From SLNP01 sp964568875 (GTDB taxonomy: Bacteria > Bacteroidota > Bacteroidia > Bacteroidales > VadinHA17), in the NCBI GenBank assembly GCA_964568875.1, contig CAZMSH010000001.1:186001-250000 (forward strand): a stretch of 64,000 nucleotides of DNA. The letters are read 5' to 3'. Below the pieces are notes generated by a model. That model saw only the letters and a program-made list of their open reading frames with translations. It was not told the origin of the DNA and did not search any database. How positions within the stretch are numbered: position 1 is the first letter of the stretch; every line of letters starts with the position of its first letter. This document shows positions 45,667 through 53,486 of this stretch, in pieces. Both the position numbers and the translations under genes were made by a program.

Positions 45667-46257
45667 ATGAATTATTCTATGCAAATAGGTATGAGAAGAG
45701 TTTCAGGAATCGCCGTAATAATCGGGGTGATACTCCTGGGCGGAATATCCGAGACAGCAGCGCAGGGTTCCCGCGGTGATGCACCACCGCTCAGGGAAAG
45801 AGTTTTCTTTGCAGGGAATATGGGCCTTCAGTTTGGAACCTACACAAACATACAGCTCTCGCCGGCAGTTGGAATATGGGTTCTGCCCAGACTGGCAATT
45901 GCGGCGGGCCCTACCTATCAGTTTTACAAGGATCCATTCGGCAAAACAGACATCTGGGGACCCAGGGCGTATACACAATTCCTTTTTATTCAGGACATTA
46001 ACAACCTGATTCCGATAGGAGTAGGCATAGGAATATATTCTCATATTGAATATGAAGGATTGAGCCTCAAGAGAGACTTCTGGCAGAGCTATACAGCTGA
46101 AGGAAGGTTTTTCGTTCATACGGCACTGGCCGGCTTTGGCATAAGCCAGCAGATGGGTACCCGCTCAGCTCTCACTCTTACAGTATTATGGGCCCTTAAC
46201 GACAACGGGTACGAAATCTACAGCAATCCTGAAATAAGAATTGGATTTGTTTTCTGA
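45667..46257 (+). CDS. Exported beta-barrel-like protein of unknown function
   Basis: A 196-aa protein with a signal peptide (RRVSGIAVIIGVILLGGISETAAQ, cleavage near residue 33 of the longest frame). The rest alternates aromatic and small residues in short strands, e.g. FFAGNMGLQFGTYTNIQLSPAVGIWVL, ending EIRIGFVF with a terminal Phe. This is typical of small eight- to ten-strand outer-membrane barrels. No named family was recognised. The start could be the ATG at 45667 or the in-frame ATG at 45691. It ends 89 bp before the SlyD-like gene. Confidence 0.65.
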   Translation: MNYSMQIGMRRVSGIAVIIGVILLGGISETAAQGSRGDAPPLRERVFFAGNMGLQFGTYTNIQLSPAVGIWVLPRLAIAAGPTYQFYKDPFGKTDIWGPRAYTQFLFIQDINNLIPIGVGIGIYSHIEYEGLSLKRDFWQSYTAEGRFFVHTALAGFGISQQMGTRSALTLTVLWALNDNGYEIYSNPEIRIGFVF

Positions 46258-46320
46258 CACTTCTTTCGCAATTCTGTCTCAAAACATCACTTTCAATTTT
46301 AAGTTAAGAAGTAATAATCT

Positions 46321-46328
46321 TATTTTTG
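46321..46328 (+). promoter_or_regulatory. Predicted -7 element of the SlyD-like gene
   Basis: TATTTTTG fits TAnnTTTG, 17 bp upstream of the ATG at 46346, and lies inside the longer open frame that starts at 46241. Confidence 0.5.
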
Positions 46329-46345
46329 CCGGTTTAATAAAAGAT

Positions 46346-46888
46346 ATGAAAGTAGAAAAGCACAAACATGTCTCCTTGCTGTATGAGCTCAGGGAGAACA
46401 ACAAGGATGGAAAAATAATTGAAGAACTCAATCCCGAAAGGCCACTCTCATTTGTATATGGGGCCGGCAGGCTGATTCAAGGATTTGAGTCAGGCATTGC
46501 CTCTCTTGCGGCCGGCGATGAGTTCAGTTTTACCGTTCCCGCAGGAGAAGGTTACGGAGAGAGAAGAGAAGAGATGATCATTGACGTACCTGTTGAAGTG
46601 TTCCACAAAGAGGGAAAACTTGATGAGTCTGTATGCTTTGTAGGAAATACAGTGCCTATGGCTGATTCTCAGGGCAGAAGAATTGATGGTGTTGTAAGTG
46701 AGATTGGACCAGAGACCGTACGTATGGACTTCAATCATCCCATGGCTGGTTGTGATCTCTGTTTTACCGGAAGGATAATAGAGGTCAGAAATGCTACTGA
46801 GGACGAAATCGCAGGTAGTAACCATGGCTCTTCATGTTCCGGCTGCAGCAGCAAGGGTAATGCCGGAGGATGCCACGGAGAATGCTGA
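46346..46888 (+). CDS. SlyD-like FKBP-type peptidyl-prolyl isomerase with Cys/His tail
   Basis: A 180-aa cytoplasmic FKBP of the SlyD type: catalyses cis-trans isomerisation of prolyl bonds and can act as chaperone and metal carrier. Seen: VSLLYELRENNKDGKIIEE, FVYGAGRLIQGFESGIASL near residue 38, the FKBP flap VPAGEGYGERREE near 65 and an insert-in-flap domain to about 130. NHPMAGCDLCFTGRIIEVR returns to the FKBP fold. The last 25 residues hold five Cys and two His (SCSGCSS, GGCHGEC), a metal-binding tail as in SlyD, where it binds nickel. The start at 46346 follows a TAnnTTTG element. Confidence 0.9.
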   Translation: MKVEKHKHVSLLYELRENNKDGKIIEELNPERPLSFVYGAGRLIQGFESGIASLAAGDEFSFTVPAGEGYGERREEMIIDVPVEVFHKEGKLDESVCFVGNTVPMADSQGRRIDGVVSEIGPETVRMDFNHPMAGCDLCFTGRIIEVRNATEDEIAGSNHGSSCSGCSSKGNAGGCHGEC

Positions 46889-46913
46889 TTCAAAACCATT
46901 TAATTAGCACTAT

Positions 46914-48200
46914 ATGAAGAAGTCAAACAAGAAAAAATACCCTGTATGGCTTAAGATCCTTATTGGGATGTTTCTGGGGATTATCTGGGGATTGATAGCG
47001 ACGCGCACCAATCTTGAAAATTTCACTACCGACTGGGTAAAGCCATGGGGTATGATATTTATCAAGCTCCTGAAGCTTATTGCAGTTCCGATAATCTTTA
47101 TCTCGCTGGTAAAAGGTATCACCAGCGTTACTGATATAGCCAAGCTGTCAAGGATTGGTCTTAAAACCCTTGGTCTGTATGTAGTTACTACGGCAGTCAC
47201 TGTTGTACTTGGTTTACTGGTTGTTAACACATTTAAACCGGGTGAATCATTTTCTGAGGAGAAACGCAGGGAACTGCAGGAGGTCTATTCTACTTCCGCA
47301 GAGGAGAAACAGGAGGTGGCAGGAAGCGTGAGGGAACAATCGCCGCTATTCTTTTTTGAGGATATGGTACCTGACAATATTTTCAAGGCAGCAGGAGACA
47401 ATACCAAAATGTTGCAGATTATTTTCTTTGCGGTTCTGTCTTCAATAGCCATGATATTACTGGAGGCATCGAAGGTGACAGTTGTCCATAATCTAATTGA
47501 CAGCCTTAACGAGATTATGCTCAAAATTGTTGATCTTATTATGGCATTTGCCCCGATAGGAGTTTTCGCACTGCTCTCGGCACTTATTACCGACTTTGCC
47601 GGTGATGTGCAGCTGTTCGTTGCTCTCGGAAAATATGCCTTTATTACCTTCTTTGGTATTGTAGCAGTGCTCATAGTTTTTTATCCACTACTGATTCTGT
47701 TGTTTACCAAAACCAGGATCAAGGATTTTCTGAATGCAATATTCCCCGCTCAGTTGGTCGCGTTTACTACCAGTTCAAGCGCCGCCACACTGCCTGTTAC
47801 CATAAAGCAGTGTACAACGAAGCTTGGAATATCAGAAGGAGTGGCAAATTTTGTTCTACCGGTAGGAGTAACCATAAATATGAACGGATCTTCTTTCTAC
47901 CAGGCGATTTCAGCAGTATTCATAGCGCAGGTGTTCGGACTGGACCTTAGCATAACCCAGCAGCTTACCATTGTACTTACGGCAACACTTGCCTCAATAG
48001 GGGCACCGGGAGTACCCGGAGGGGCTGTAATAATGCTTGTCATCGTACTGGGCTCTGTGGGTATACCAGCAGAAGGACTCGCTCTTATCCTGGGAATAGA
48101 AAGGCCTCTGGATATGATACGTACCGTGGCAAATGTTACCGGCGATGCAACTGTAGCTACCATTGTAGAGGCAAGTGAATCAAAAAACAACCACAACTGA
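46914..48200 (+). CDS. Dicarboxylate/amino acid:cation symporter (DAACS family)
   Basis: A 428-aa inner-membrane symporter of the GltP/DctA/GltPh family. Hallmarks are the serine-rich hairpin AFTTSSSAATLPVTIKQC near residue 285, the NMNGSSFYQAI stretch near 323 and the second hairpin around LASIGAPGVPGG near 365. DRxxDMxRT-like RPLDMIRTVANVTGD near 400 carries substrate and sodium ligands. It takes up glutamate, aspartate or C4-dicarboxylates with sodium or protons; RPLDMIRT resembles glutamate/aspartate carriers more than DctA, but this is tentative. Closed by a strong terminator at 48272. Confidence 0.92.
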   Translation: MKKSNKKKYPVWLKILIGMFLGIIWGLIATRTNLENFTTDWVKPWGMIFIKLLKLIAVPIIFISLVKGITSVTDIAKLSRIGLKTLGLYVVTTAVTVVLGLLVVNTFKPGESFSEEKRRELQEVYSTSAEEKQEVAGSVREQSPLFFFEDMVPDNIFKAAGDNTKMLQIIFFAVLSSIAMILLEASKVTVVHNLIDSLNEIMLKIVDLIMAFAPIGVFALLSALITDFAGDVQLFVALGKYAFITFFGIVAVLIVFYPLLILLFTKTRIKDFLNAIFPAQLVAFTTSSSAATLPVTIKQCTTKLGISEGVANFVLPVGVTINMNGSSFYQAISAVFIAQVFGLDLSITQQLTIVLTATLASIGAPGVPGGAVIMLVIVLGSVGIPAEGLALILGIERPLDMIRTVANVTGDATVATIVEASESKNNHN

Positions 48201-48271
48201 TCAGGTAGCAGCCTGTGATATAATAACCATTGGACAATTATTCCGACAATTAACCAGATATGATGAAATCT

Positions 48272-48298
48272 AACCGGGGCACACCACCCCGGTTTTTT
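48272..48298 (+). terminator. Strong intrinsic terminator of the DAACS symporter gene
   Basis: AACCGGGG pairs with CCCCGGTT across a 7-nt loop, followed by six T in total. Very GC-rich compared with its surroundings. Confidence 0.85.
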
Positions 48299-48343
48299 CA
48301 TGGCTTAAAATTAATAATAGTTATATCTATACCTATAACCATA

Positions 48344-48448
48344 TTAATCAGCTATTTGTAATGCTTTTAAGTATGGTTTTAACCCTCTGAGAACTGTCTG
48401 TTCATATTTACCTGGTAATCCGCGCGTGAATTTATCTTTCTCTTTCAT
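48344..48448 (-). CDS. Possible small protein or gene remnant, 34 aa
   Basis: Minus-strand ATG to TAA frame MKEKDKFTRGLPGKYEQ..., rich in Lys and Leu and without the biased composition of random AT-rich DNA. The same frame continues upstream to an ATG at 48511 (starting MTTCTAFTVNRELDKG) interrupted by a single TAA at 48455-48457. It could be a small gene, or the remains of a 55-residue gene broken by one stop. I recognise no family. Confidence 0.3.
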   Translation of the reverse strand: MKEKDKFTRGLPGKYEQTVLRGLKPYLKALQIAD

Positions 48449-48512
48449 TTTAACTTAATAAAAGCCTTTATCCAGTTCCCGGTTAACGGTAAAAGCCGTG
48501 CAAGTAGTCATA

Positions 48513-48526
48513 ATTACATTTGTAAT
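48513..48526. promoter_or_regulatory. Palindromic site 1 (ATTACATTTGTAAT)
   Basis: Perfect inverted repeat ATTACA-TT-TGTAAT. It lies 340 bp upstream of two similar sites that flank the promoter of the XRE regulator, and just before the ATG of the broken minus-strand frame at 48511. Confidence 0.55.
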
Positions 48527-48853
48527 CAACCTGACAGCATCCATTTATATTGGTTGATTATACATATGTAATTATTATTGATGTATAGATGTAAATTTGA
48601 GTTGATATTGGTTAATACAATTCATATAATACTCTAAATCAGACTAATACCACTATTTATATACATTATTAAATACTATAATAACGACATTAGAGTCCTT
48701 CTGTCTGCAATAAAATTTAGATTCAACCCATAATATACATGTTAATCAGTTTATTATATATCTAATGTAAAGTAGTACTCCAATAAAAAGAGTCCTGTTT
48801 TGTACTCTTGATTCAATATTTAGAAGTATAATTAAACTGACACAAATACTGTA

Positions 48854-48867
48854 ATTACAAATGTAAA
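48854..48867. promoter_or_regulatory. Palindromic site 2 (ATTACAAATGTAAA)
   Basis: Inverted repeat with one mismatch at the outer base. Its reverse complement, TTTACATTTGTAAT, is identical over 14 bases to the site at 48901, so the two face each other with centres 47 bp apart. Confidence 0.6.
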
Positions 48868-48900
48868 TCAAATAAAGTTATTGATGTAAATCATATAAGT

Positions 48901-48914
48901 TTTACATTTGTAAT
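48901..48914 (+). promoter_or_regulatory. Palindromic site 3 overlapping the XRE gene promoter
   Basis: TTTACATTTGTAAT contains TACATTTG (48903-48910), an exact TAnnTTTG -7 element, with ATTG at 48880-48883 precisely 19 nt upstream as a near-consensus -33. The ATG of the XRE gene is at 48937. A protein bound to the palindrome would cover the -7 box, which fits autorepression. Confidence 0.6.
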
Positions 48915-48936
48915 TAAGTATGTAATAATTATTGTT

Positions 48937-49392
48937 ATGAAAGACAGGATAATCAGGTTTTTAAGCAGCGAGAACAAGACCTCGGCTCAGTTTGCTGAAG
49001 AGATTGGGGTACAACCCTCGGGTGTTTCACATATTTTATCGGGGCGGAACAACCCGAGTCTTGATTTTGTTTTGAAGATGCTTACCAGGTATTCCTATCT
49101 GTCGCCCGAGTGGTTGCTCTTTGGTAAGGAGCCTATGTTTCGCTCAGTTGCACACCCCACTCTGTTTGATAATATCCCTGATTCACCTGCTTCTGTTGAA
49201 AAGGAGGTTGAGGAAGGTTATAAAGACAGAGACCGTCCGATGACTGACTATATGAATGAGGAATTGCCTTCCGGGTCCTCGGTACCGGAAGATATACCTC
49301 AGGTTAAACCTGCCTCAACAGGTTCAAGGATACCTGATCGGATTATATTTTTCTACCGGGATAAGAGTTTTGAGGAATACAGGCCTGGATGA
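48937..49392 (+). CDS. XRE-family helix-turn-helix regulator
   Basis: A 151-aa DNA-binding protein. Residues 1-65 are a Cro/CI-type helix-turn-helix (TSAQFAEEIGVQPSGVSHILSGRNNPSLDFVLKMLTRY), followed by PEWLLFGKEPMF. A flexible, acidic linker leads to a conserved C-terminal motif RIIFFYRDKSFEEYRP. This arrangement recurs in Bacteroidota regulators of unknown target. Palindromes ATTACA-NN-TGTAAT sit in front of the gene, one on its predicted -7 element, so it probably represses itself. The next gene, pyrK, starts 80 bp downstream; there is no evidence that it is a target. Confidence 0.88.
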   Translation: MKDRIIRFLSSENKTSAQFAEEIGVQPSGVSHILSGRNNPSLDFVLKMLTRYSYLSPEWLLFGKEPMFRSVAHPTLFDNIPDSPASVEKEVEEGYKDRDRPMTDYMNEELPSGSSVPEDIPQVKPASTGSRIPDRIIFFYRDKSFEEYRPG

Positions 49393-49472
49393 CCAGCTTT
49401 CCGGAACCAATTTTCATACTACTCTTTCAGGTTAGCGATGATAAGGCTATCTTTGGGAAAAAATAAGCAGCT

Positions 49473-50240
49473 ATGTCCAGGTTTATCCGTGATCTGAAGG
49501 TTCTGGAGAACATTAAGTTAAGTAACGATTTCTATTTAATGACACTTGAGACCGGCATGCCTGGTCTTGAGATACACCCCGGTCAGTTTATTCAGATACG
49601 GATTGATGGCAGCAGCAGCACCTTTTTGAGGCGTCCCTTTTCAGTTCACGACTATGATACCGTAACAGGTAACATGAAGCTTCTAATCCATGTTGTCGGT
49701 GCCGGCACCAAAAAGCTTACCGAATATAAATCAGGGACTTCTCTAAATGTAGTTTTTCCTTTGGGCAATTCATTTTCCATACCGCAGGAGGGAGCCAGAG
49801 TACTGTTAATGGGTGGCGGATGTGGTATAGCTCCTCTCCTGTACCTTGGAAGGGTGATCAGAAAAAATGGGATTATTCCTCAGTTTCTTCTGGGTTTCAA
49901 AAGCTCCGGCATGATAATGCGCCTGGAAGAGTACAGAGACATTGGTGATATCTGGCTGACGACAGAAGACGGCAGCGCCGGTGAAAGAGGTCTTATTACA
50001 GATCATCCCAAACTGGCAGCGTCATCATTCGATATGATATACTGCTGCGGGCCTGATGCGATGATGAAGGCAGCCGGACGTCTTGCCACGTCAATGGGCT
50101 CTGAATGCGAGGTCTCCCTTGAGAATCTGATGGCATGTGGCTTCGGTGTATGCCTCTGCTGTGTAACTGAAACAACCAGGGGAAATCTTTGTACCTGTAT
50201 TGACGGACCTGTTTTTAACACAAAGGAACTTAAATGGTAG
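49473..50240 (+). CDS. pyrK: Dihydroorotate dehydrogenase electron-transfer subunit
   Basis: FAD and [2Fe-2S] protein that passes electrons from dihydroorotate dehydrogenase B to NAD+ in pyrimidine synthesis. The FAD motif is RRPFSVHDYD near residue 52. The nucleotide-binding stretch is LLMGGGCGIAPLLYL near 110, and the C-terminal cysteine set CGFGVCLCCV ... CTCIDGPVF carries the [2Fe-2S] cluster. 255 aa. It overlaps the pyrD start by 7 bp, showing translational coupling as expected for the PyrK-PyrD heterotetramer. Confidence 0.95.
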   Translation: MSRFIRDLKVLENIKLSNDFYLMTLETGMPGLEIHPGQFIQIRIDGSSSTFLRRPFSVHDYDTVTGNMKLLIHVVGAGTKKLTEYKSGTSLNVVFPLGNSFSIPQEGARVLLMGGGCGIAPLLYLGRVIRKNGIIPQFLLGFKSSGMIMRLEEYRDIGDIWLTTEDGSAGERGLITDHPKLAASSFDMIYCCGPDAMMKAAGRLATSMGSECEVSLENLMACGFGVCLCCVTETTRGNLCTCIDGPVFNTKELKW

Positions 50241-51145
50241 ATCTTTCAGTTGACCTAAATGGTCTGAGACTCAAGAACCCTGTAATTACCGCTTCAGGAA
50301 CATTTGGTTACGGTTCTGAGTTTGATGATTTTTTCGATGTCTCCAGACTTGGAGCGATAATTCTCAAGGGTATCACTGCTGCACCACGTGAGGGTAACCC
50401 TTACCCAAGGATGGCAGAAACGGCATCAGGTATGCTCAACTCAGTCGGACTCCAGAATAAAGGTATAGAACACTTTGCAACAGAGATATATCCTGTAGTA
50501 TCAAAGTATGATACAGAGGTTATCATCAATGTTAACGGCAGCAATATTGAGGAGTATATTAAGGTTGCTGCAAGGGTCGCTGATCTTGATAAAATAAATG
50601 CCATTGAGCTGAATATCTCCTGTCCGAATGTTAAAATGGGGGGCATGGCATTTGGAACGCACAGGCATAGTGCCAGGGAGGTAATACGGGAGATCAGAAA
50701 GATTTGGAAGCGTCATCTGATGGTGAAGCTTTCGCCTAATGTGACTAATATTAATGAATTTGCTGTAATTGCCCAGGAGGAGGGGGCTGATTCCATATCA
50801 CTTATTAATACATTGCTGGGAATGGCAATTGACAGTGAGTCGCGAAAGCCCAAACTGGCGACAGTTACGGGCGGATTATCCGGCCCGGCTGTTAAACCTG
50901 TGGCGCTGAGAATGGTATGGCAGGTGTCAAAGGCTGTTGCCATACCTGTTGTCGGACTAGGCGGGATTATGAATTCATCAGATGCAATTGAGTTTATGTT
51001 AGCAGGCGCTTCTGCAGTTCAGATTGGTACAGCTTCATTTGTGGAACCGGATAGTTCAGTCAGGATTATCGACGGTATAAATGATTACTGTACGCGACAT
51101 AATATTGGAAGAGTCAGTGAGATCACCGGTTCCCTGAGTATTTAA
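50234..51145 (+). CDS. pyrD: Dihydroorotate dehydrogenase, class 1B catalytic subunit
   Basis: Oxidises dihydroorotate to orotate using FMN, fourth step of pyrimidine synthesis. The 303-aa TIM barrel shows LKNPVITASGTFGYG near residue 14, the ISCPNVKMGGMAFG loop with the catalytic Cys near 130, KLSPNVTNI near 165, and VVGLGGIMNSSDAIEFMLAGASAVQIGTA near 240. The catalytic cysteine and the adjacent pyrK place it in class 1B (NAD-dependent), suitable for anaerobic growth. Overlaps pyrK by 7 bp. Confidence 0.97.
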   Translation: MVDLSVDLNGLRLKNPVITASGTFGYGSEFDDFFDVSRLGAIILKGITAAPREGNPYPRMAETASGMLNSVGLQNKGIEHFATEIYPVVSKYDTEVIINVNGSNIEEYIKVAARVADLDKINAIELNISCPNVKMGGMAFGTHRHSAREVIREIRKIWKRHLMVKLSPNVTNINEFAVIAQEEGADSISLINTLLGMAIDSESRKPKLATVTGGLSGPAVKPVALRMVWQVSKAVAIPVVGLGGIMNSSDAIEFMLAGASAVQIGTASFVEPDSSVRIIDGINDYCTRHNIGRVSEITGSLSI

Positions 51146-51236
51146 AAATTGTCAACAGAGACTGTTTTATACCTGATAAATTTTGTAAAGTAAACAGATT
51201 GGATTATTTTTAATCAGTAACAAAAATCTACCGTTT

Positions 51237-51707
51237 ATGGCTGAAAACTTACAGATTGATAATCTGGACAGGAAGATTCTGGATATCATCACCAAGAATG
51301 CCAGGATACCATACCTGGAAGTTGCACGGGAATGCAATGTCTCAGGAGCAGCAATCCATCAGAGAGTTCAAAGGCTAATTAGAGTAGGAGTGATAAGGGG
51401 ATCCGAATTCAAGGTCGATCCCGTAATGGTAGGATTCAAGACATGTGCTTACATAGGTATATTTCTCGACTATCCTGGCAACTACAGGGAGGTTGTCAGC
51501 AGGCTGCAGGAAATTCCTGAGGTAATTGAATGCCATTATACAACCGGAAACTACTCACTGTTTATTAAGGTATATACCCATGACAATGAACATCTGAGAA
51601 ATGTTTTAACTGATAAGATACAGGTTATTCAGGGTATTGTCAGAACGGAAACCCTCATCTCCCTGGAAGAGTCTATCAACAGGCAGATACCGGTACTGTC
51701 AAAATAG
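51237..51707 (+). CDS. Lrp/AsnC-family transcriptional regulator
   Basis: A 156-aa regulator. An N-terminal winged helix-turn-helix (LDRKILDIITKNARIPYLEVARECNVSGAAIHQRVQRL) is followed by a RAM ligand-binding domain near residues 70-145 (GFKTCAYIGIFLD ... TTGNYSLFIKVYT). Members sense amino acids and act as dimers or octamers. The effector here is unknown and no amino acid gene is adjacent. A near-consensus TATTTTTA lies upstream. The gene is closed by a bidirectional terminator shared with the convergent tRNA gene. Confidence 0.92.
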   Translation: MAENLQIDNLDRKILDIITKNARIPYLEVARECNVSGAAIHQRVQRLIRVGVIRGSEFKVDPVMVGFKTCAYIGIFLDYPGNYREVVSRLQEIPEVIECHYTTGNYSLFIKVYTHDNEHLRNVLTDKIQVIQGIVRTETLISLEESINRQIPVLSK

Positions 51708-51740
51708 AAAGGTCATTTGTTTTGCCGTTACTAATAAATA

Positions 51741-51770
51741 AAAAAGGCAGATATCAAATCCGCCTCTTTT
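51741..51770. terminator. Bidirectional terminator between Lrp gene and tRNA-Lys
   Basis: AGGCAGAT (51745-51752) pairs with ATCCGCCT (51758-51765) with one A-C mismatch. A TCTTTT follows on the plus strand and a run of seven T on the minus strand, so it can end both the Lrp gene and the tRNA transcript. Confidence 0.7.
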
Positions 51771-51792
51771 CAAATTATCCTCTCGCTTTTTG

Positions 51793-51865
51793 TGATCCAG
51801 CTGGGGCTCGAACCCAGGACCCCATCCTTAAAAGGGATGTGCTCTACCAACTGAGCTACTGAATC
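51793..51865 (-). tRNA. tRNA-Lys (anticodon UUU)
   Basis: A 73-nt cloverleaf on the minus strand. The acceptor GATTCAG pairs with CTGGATC (one G-T pair), the D-arm is GCTC-AGTTGGTA-GAGC, and the anticodon stem CATCC/GGATG carries loop CTTTTAA giving anticodon UUU. The T-arm is GGTTCGAGCC-like within CTGGGTTCGAGCCCCAG. CCA is not encoded. Confidence 0.95.
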
Positions 51866-51884
51866 AGTTTTTAATTTGCGAGTG

Positions 51885-51892
51885 CAAAGTTA
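51885..51892 (-). promoter_or_regulatory. Promoter of tRNA-Lys (-7 and -33)
   Basis: Minus-strand TAACTTTG matches TAnnTTTG, and TTTG on the same strand at 51913-51916 stands 20 nt further upstream. This is the most complete -33/-7 pair in the window. It lies 19 bp from the 5' end of the tRNA. Confidence 0.7.
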
Positions 51893-52003
51893 CTTTTTTT
51901 TTTATTTTTGACCAAAAGAAATTTTACTTTTTCAAATATATACCGCTCATTATTTTAAAAGGGAATCAGGAGGTAATATTAAATATTTTGTAACCAGGGT
52001 GTT

Positions 52004-52822
52004 ATGATCAAAAGATTTATTAATAAGGTAGTTATAGTAACAGGAGCTTCATCGGGAATAGGAAAGGCTACTGCACTGGAGTTTGCAAAAATGGGCGCTA
52101 AGGTGGTGCTGGCGGCCAGATCGGAGGATAAACTCAGGAGTATTGTTGATGAGATTAACAGTCTGGGTGGTGAAGCTATTTATGTCGTAACGGATGTGTC
52201 ATGCGAGACAGATTGCAGGCTTTTGGCAGAAAAAGCTGTAGAGACATACGGAGGGATAGATATTCTGATCAATAACGCCGGAATATCAATGAGGGCCCTC
52301 TTCAGTGAGGTTGATCTCTCCGTCCTTCGCCAACTGATGGATGTTAATTTCTGGGGCACAGTATATTGTACAAAATACGCACTTCCTTATCTTCTAAAAG
52401 GAAAGGGCTCCCTTGTGGGTGTCTCGTCAATTGCCGGCTTCCATGGTCTGCCGGGAAGAACAGGCTATTCGGCCTCCAAATTTGCCATGCACGGATTTCT
52501 GGAGACTATCAGAATTGAGAACCTGAAAAAAGGACTTCATGTAATGATAATATCACCTGGATTTACAGCCACGGAAATCAGATATCATGCTCTCAAGGCA
52601 GATGGCAGTGAACAAAAGGATTCACCCAGGGATGAAAACAATATGGACACACCCGAATATGTGGCCCGATGGATTGTAAAGGGGATAGTTAAGAGAAAAC
52701 GCAATAAACATCTGACCTGGGAAGGTCGTCTTACGGCAATGTTTCAGCGTATAATACCTGACTTCGTTGACAAGGTTTATTATAATGAGATGGCAAGAGA
52801 ACCCGATTCTCCTCTTAAATAG
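52004..52822 (+). CDS. Short-chain dehydrogenase/reductase
   Basis: A 272-aa SDR with a complete classical set of motifs: cofactor loop TGASSGIGKA near residue 14, INNAG near 90, the catalytic serine in VGVSSIAG and YSASK near 156, then SPGFTATEIRY. The size, the FHGLPGRTGYSASK stretch and the C-terminal ERLTAMFQRIIP-like tail resemble broad-specificity SDRs that act on hydroxysteroid or acyl substrates, but the true substrate is unknown. A good ribosome-binding context (AGGAGG at 51969-51974) is too far upstream to be decisive. The gene is not clearly in an operon. Confidence 0.88.
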   Translation: MIKRFINKVVIVTGASSGIGKATALEFAKMGAKVVLAARSEDKLRSIVDEINSLGGEAIYVVTDVSCETDCRLLAEKAVETYGGIDILINNAGISMRALFSEVDLSVLRQLMDVNFWGTVYCTKYALPYLLKGKGSLVGVSSIAGFHGLPGRTGYSASKFAMHGFLETIRIENLKKGLHVMIISPGFTATEIRYHALKADGSEQKDSPRDENNMDTPEYVARWIVKGIVKRKRNKHLTWEGRLTAMFQRIIPDFVDKVYYNEMAREPDSPLK

Positions 52823-52947
52823 CATTATTAAATACCAGATTATCAGTATGTGATTTGCCTATGTTCTTTTTTTTTGCTGTTTGTTGTAATGAATTCCTAA
52901 TTCATCCGTCTTTAGGGAAAAGATTTATTAACCAAAACAAAACAGTC

Positions 52948-53448
52948 ATGAAAAGGATAATCTGGACAGTAGTATTAACGGCAACGGTATTGACCCTGTC
53001 GGGACAGGGCACGGTTGATGCCATATTTGACAGTTACAAGGGCAAAAGCGGTTACATTACCGTAAATATTAATGGTGGACTTTTAAAACTGGCGGCAATG
53101 TTCGACAGAGAGGACCAGGAGCTTGCCTTTCTTGCGTCTTCAATATCAAGGATAAGAATTCTTGCTCCTGATGACAACAACAGGCAACAGGATGAGGGAT
53201 TTTATGGCCGCGTCCTGAAAGAGCTTGACCTGTCTTCCTACGAAGAGTTTATGGATATAAACAGCAGCGGCGATAAGGCCAAAATACTGGTTAAAGCCGA
53301 TGGTGATGTTTTCGTGGAATTCTTAATGATAGTGGGTGGTGATGACAACGCAATAATTCAGATCAAAGGCAGAATGAGCTCAGATGATATTAAGAAGCTC
53401 TCATCTGATATTCATTTTGTCACTAATGATCATATTACTTACAGATAG
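52948..53448 (+). CDS. DUF4252-like exported protein, first copy
   Basis: A 166-aa protein with a signal peptide (MKRIIWTVVLTATVLTLSGQG) and a mature domain matching DUF4252. Seen: IFDSYKGKSGYITVNINGGLLKLAAMFDREDQE near residue 26, then SRIRILAPDD, and a C-terminal VEFLMIVGGDDNAIIQIKGRMSSDDIKKLS. It should sit in the periplasm or at the outer membrane. A clear homologue is encoded downstream at 54574, and an ECF sigma factor and anti-sigma-like gene lie between them. The function of the family is unknown. The ATG at 52948 is preferred; the longer frame has no signal-like start. Confidence 0.78.
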   Translation: MKRIIWTVVLTATVLTLSGQGTVDAIFDSYKGKSGYITVNINGGLLKLAAMFDREDQELAFLASSISRIRILAPDDNNRQQDEGFYGRVLKELDLSSYEEFMDINSSGDKAKILVKADGDVFVEFLMIVGGDDNAIIQIKGRMSSDDIKKLSSDIHFVTNDHITYR

Positions 53449-53486
53449 GTGCAAGATAGTGGGCTGAACTAATTATTCCGCAGTTA

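Larger units (their letters stand above)
48299..48936. other. AT-rich 640-bp regulatory region upstream of the XRE regulator
   Basis: A long stretch of conspicuously AT-rich sequence, unlike the flanking genes. It contains three palindromic sites of the type ATTACA-NN-TGTAAT (annotated separately), several additional TGTAA half-sites (around 48561-48574, 48590, 48885, 48921), and one short minus-strand open frame at 48344-48448. No tRNA, transposase fragment or long hairpin was seen. The region may be regulatory, a decayed gene, or both. Confidence 0.55.

Noticed and set aside
48455..48457. The in-frame TAA at 48455-48457 as stop-codon recoding (selenocysteine or readthrough)
   Set aside because: TAA is not a selenocysteine codon, and no structure or conserved downstream context was seen; a broken or short gene is simpler.
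48508..48926. The repeated TTACATTTGTAAT motif as a possible CRISPR array or insertion-sequence ends
   Set aside because: Only three copies with irregular spacing (341 and 47 bp between centres), alternating orientation and no transposase; the layout fits operator sites better.
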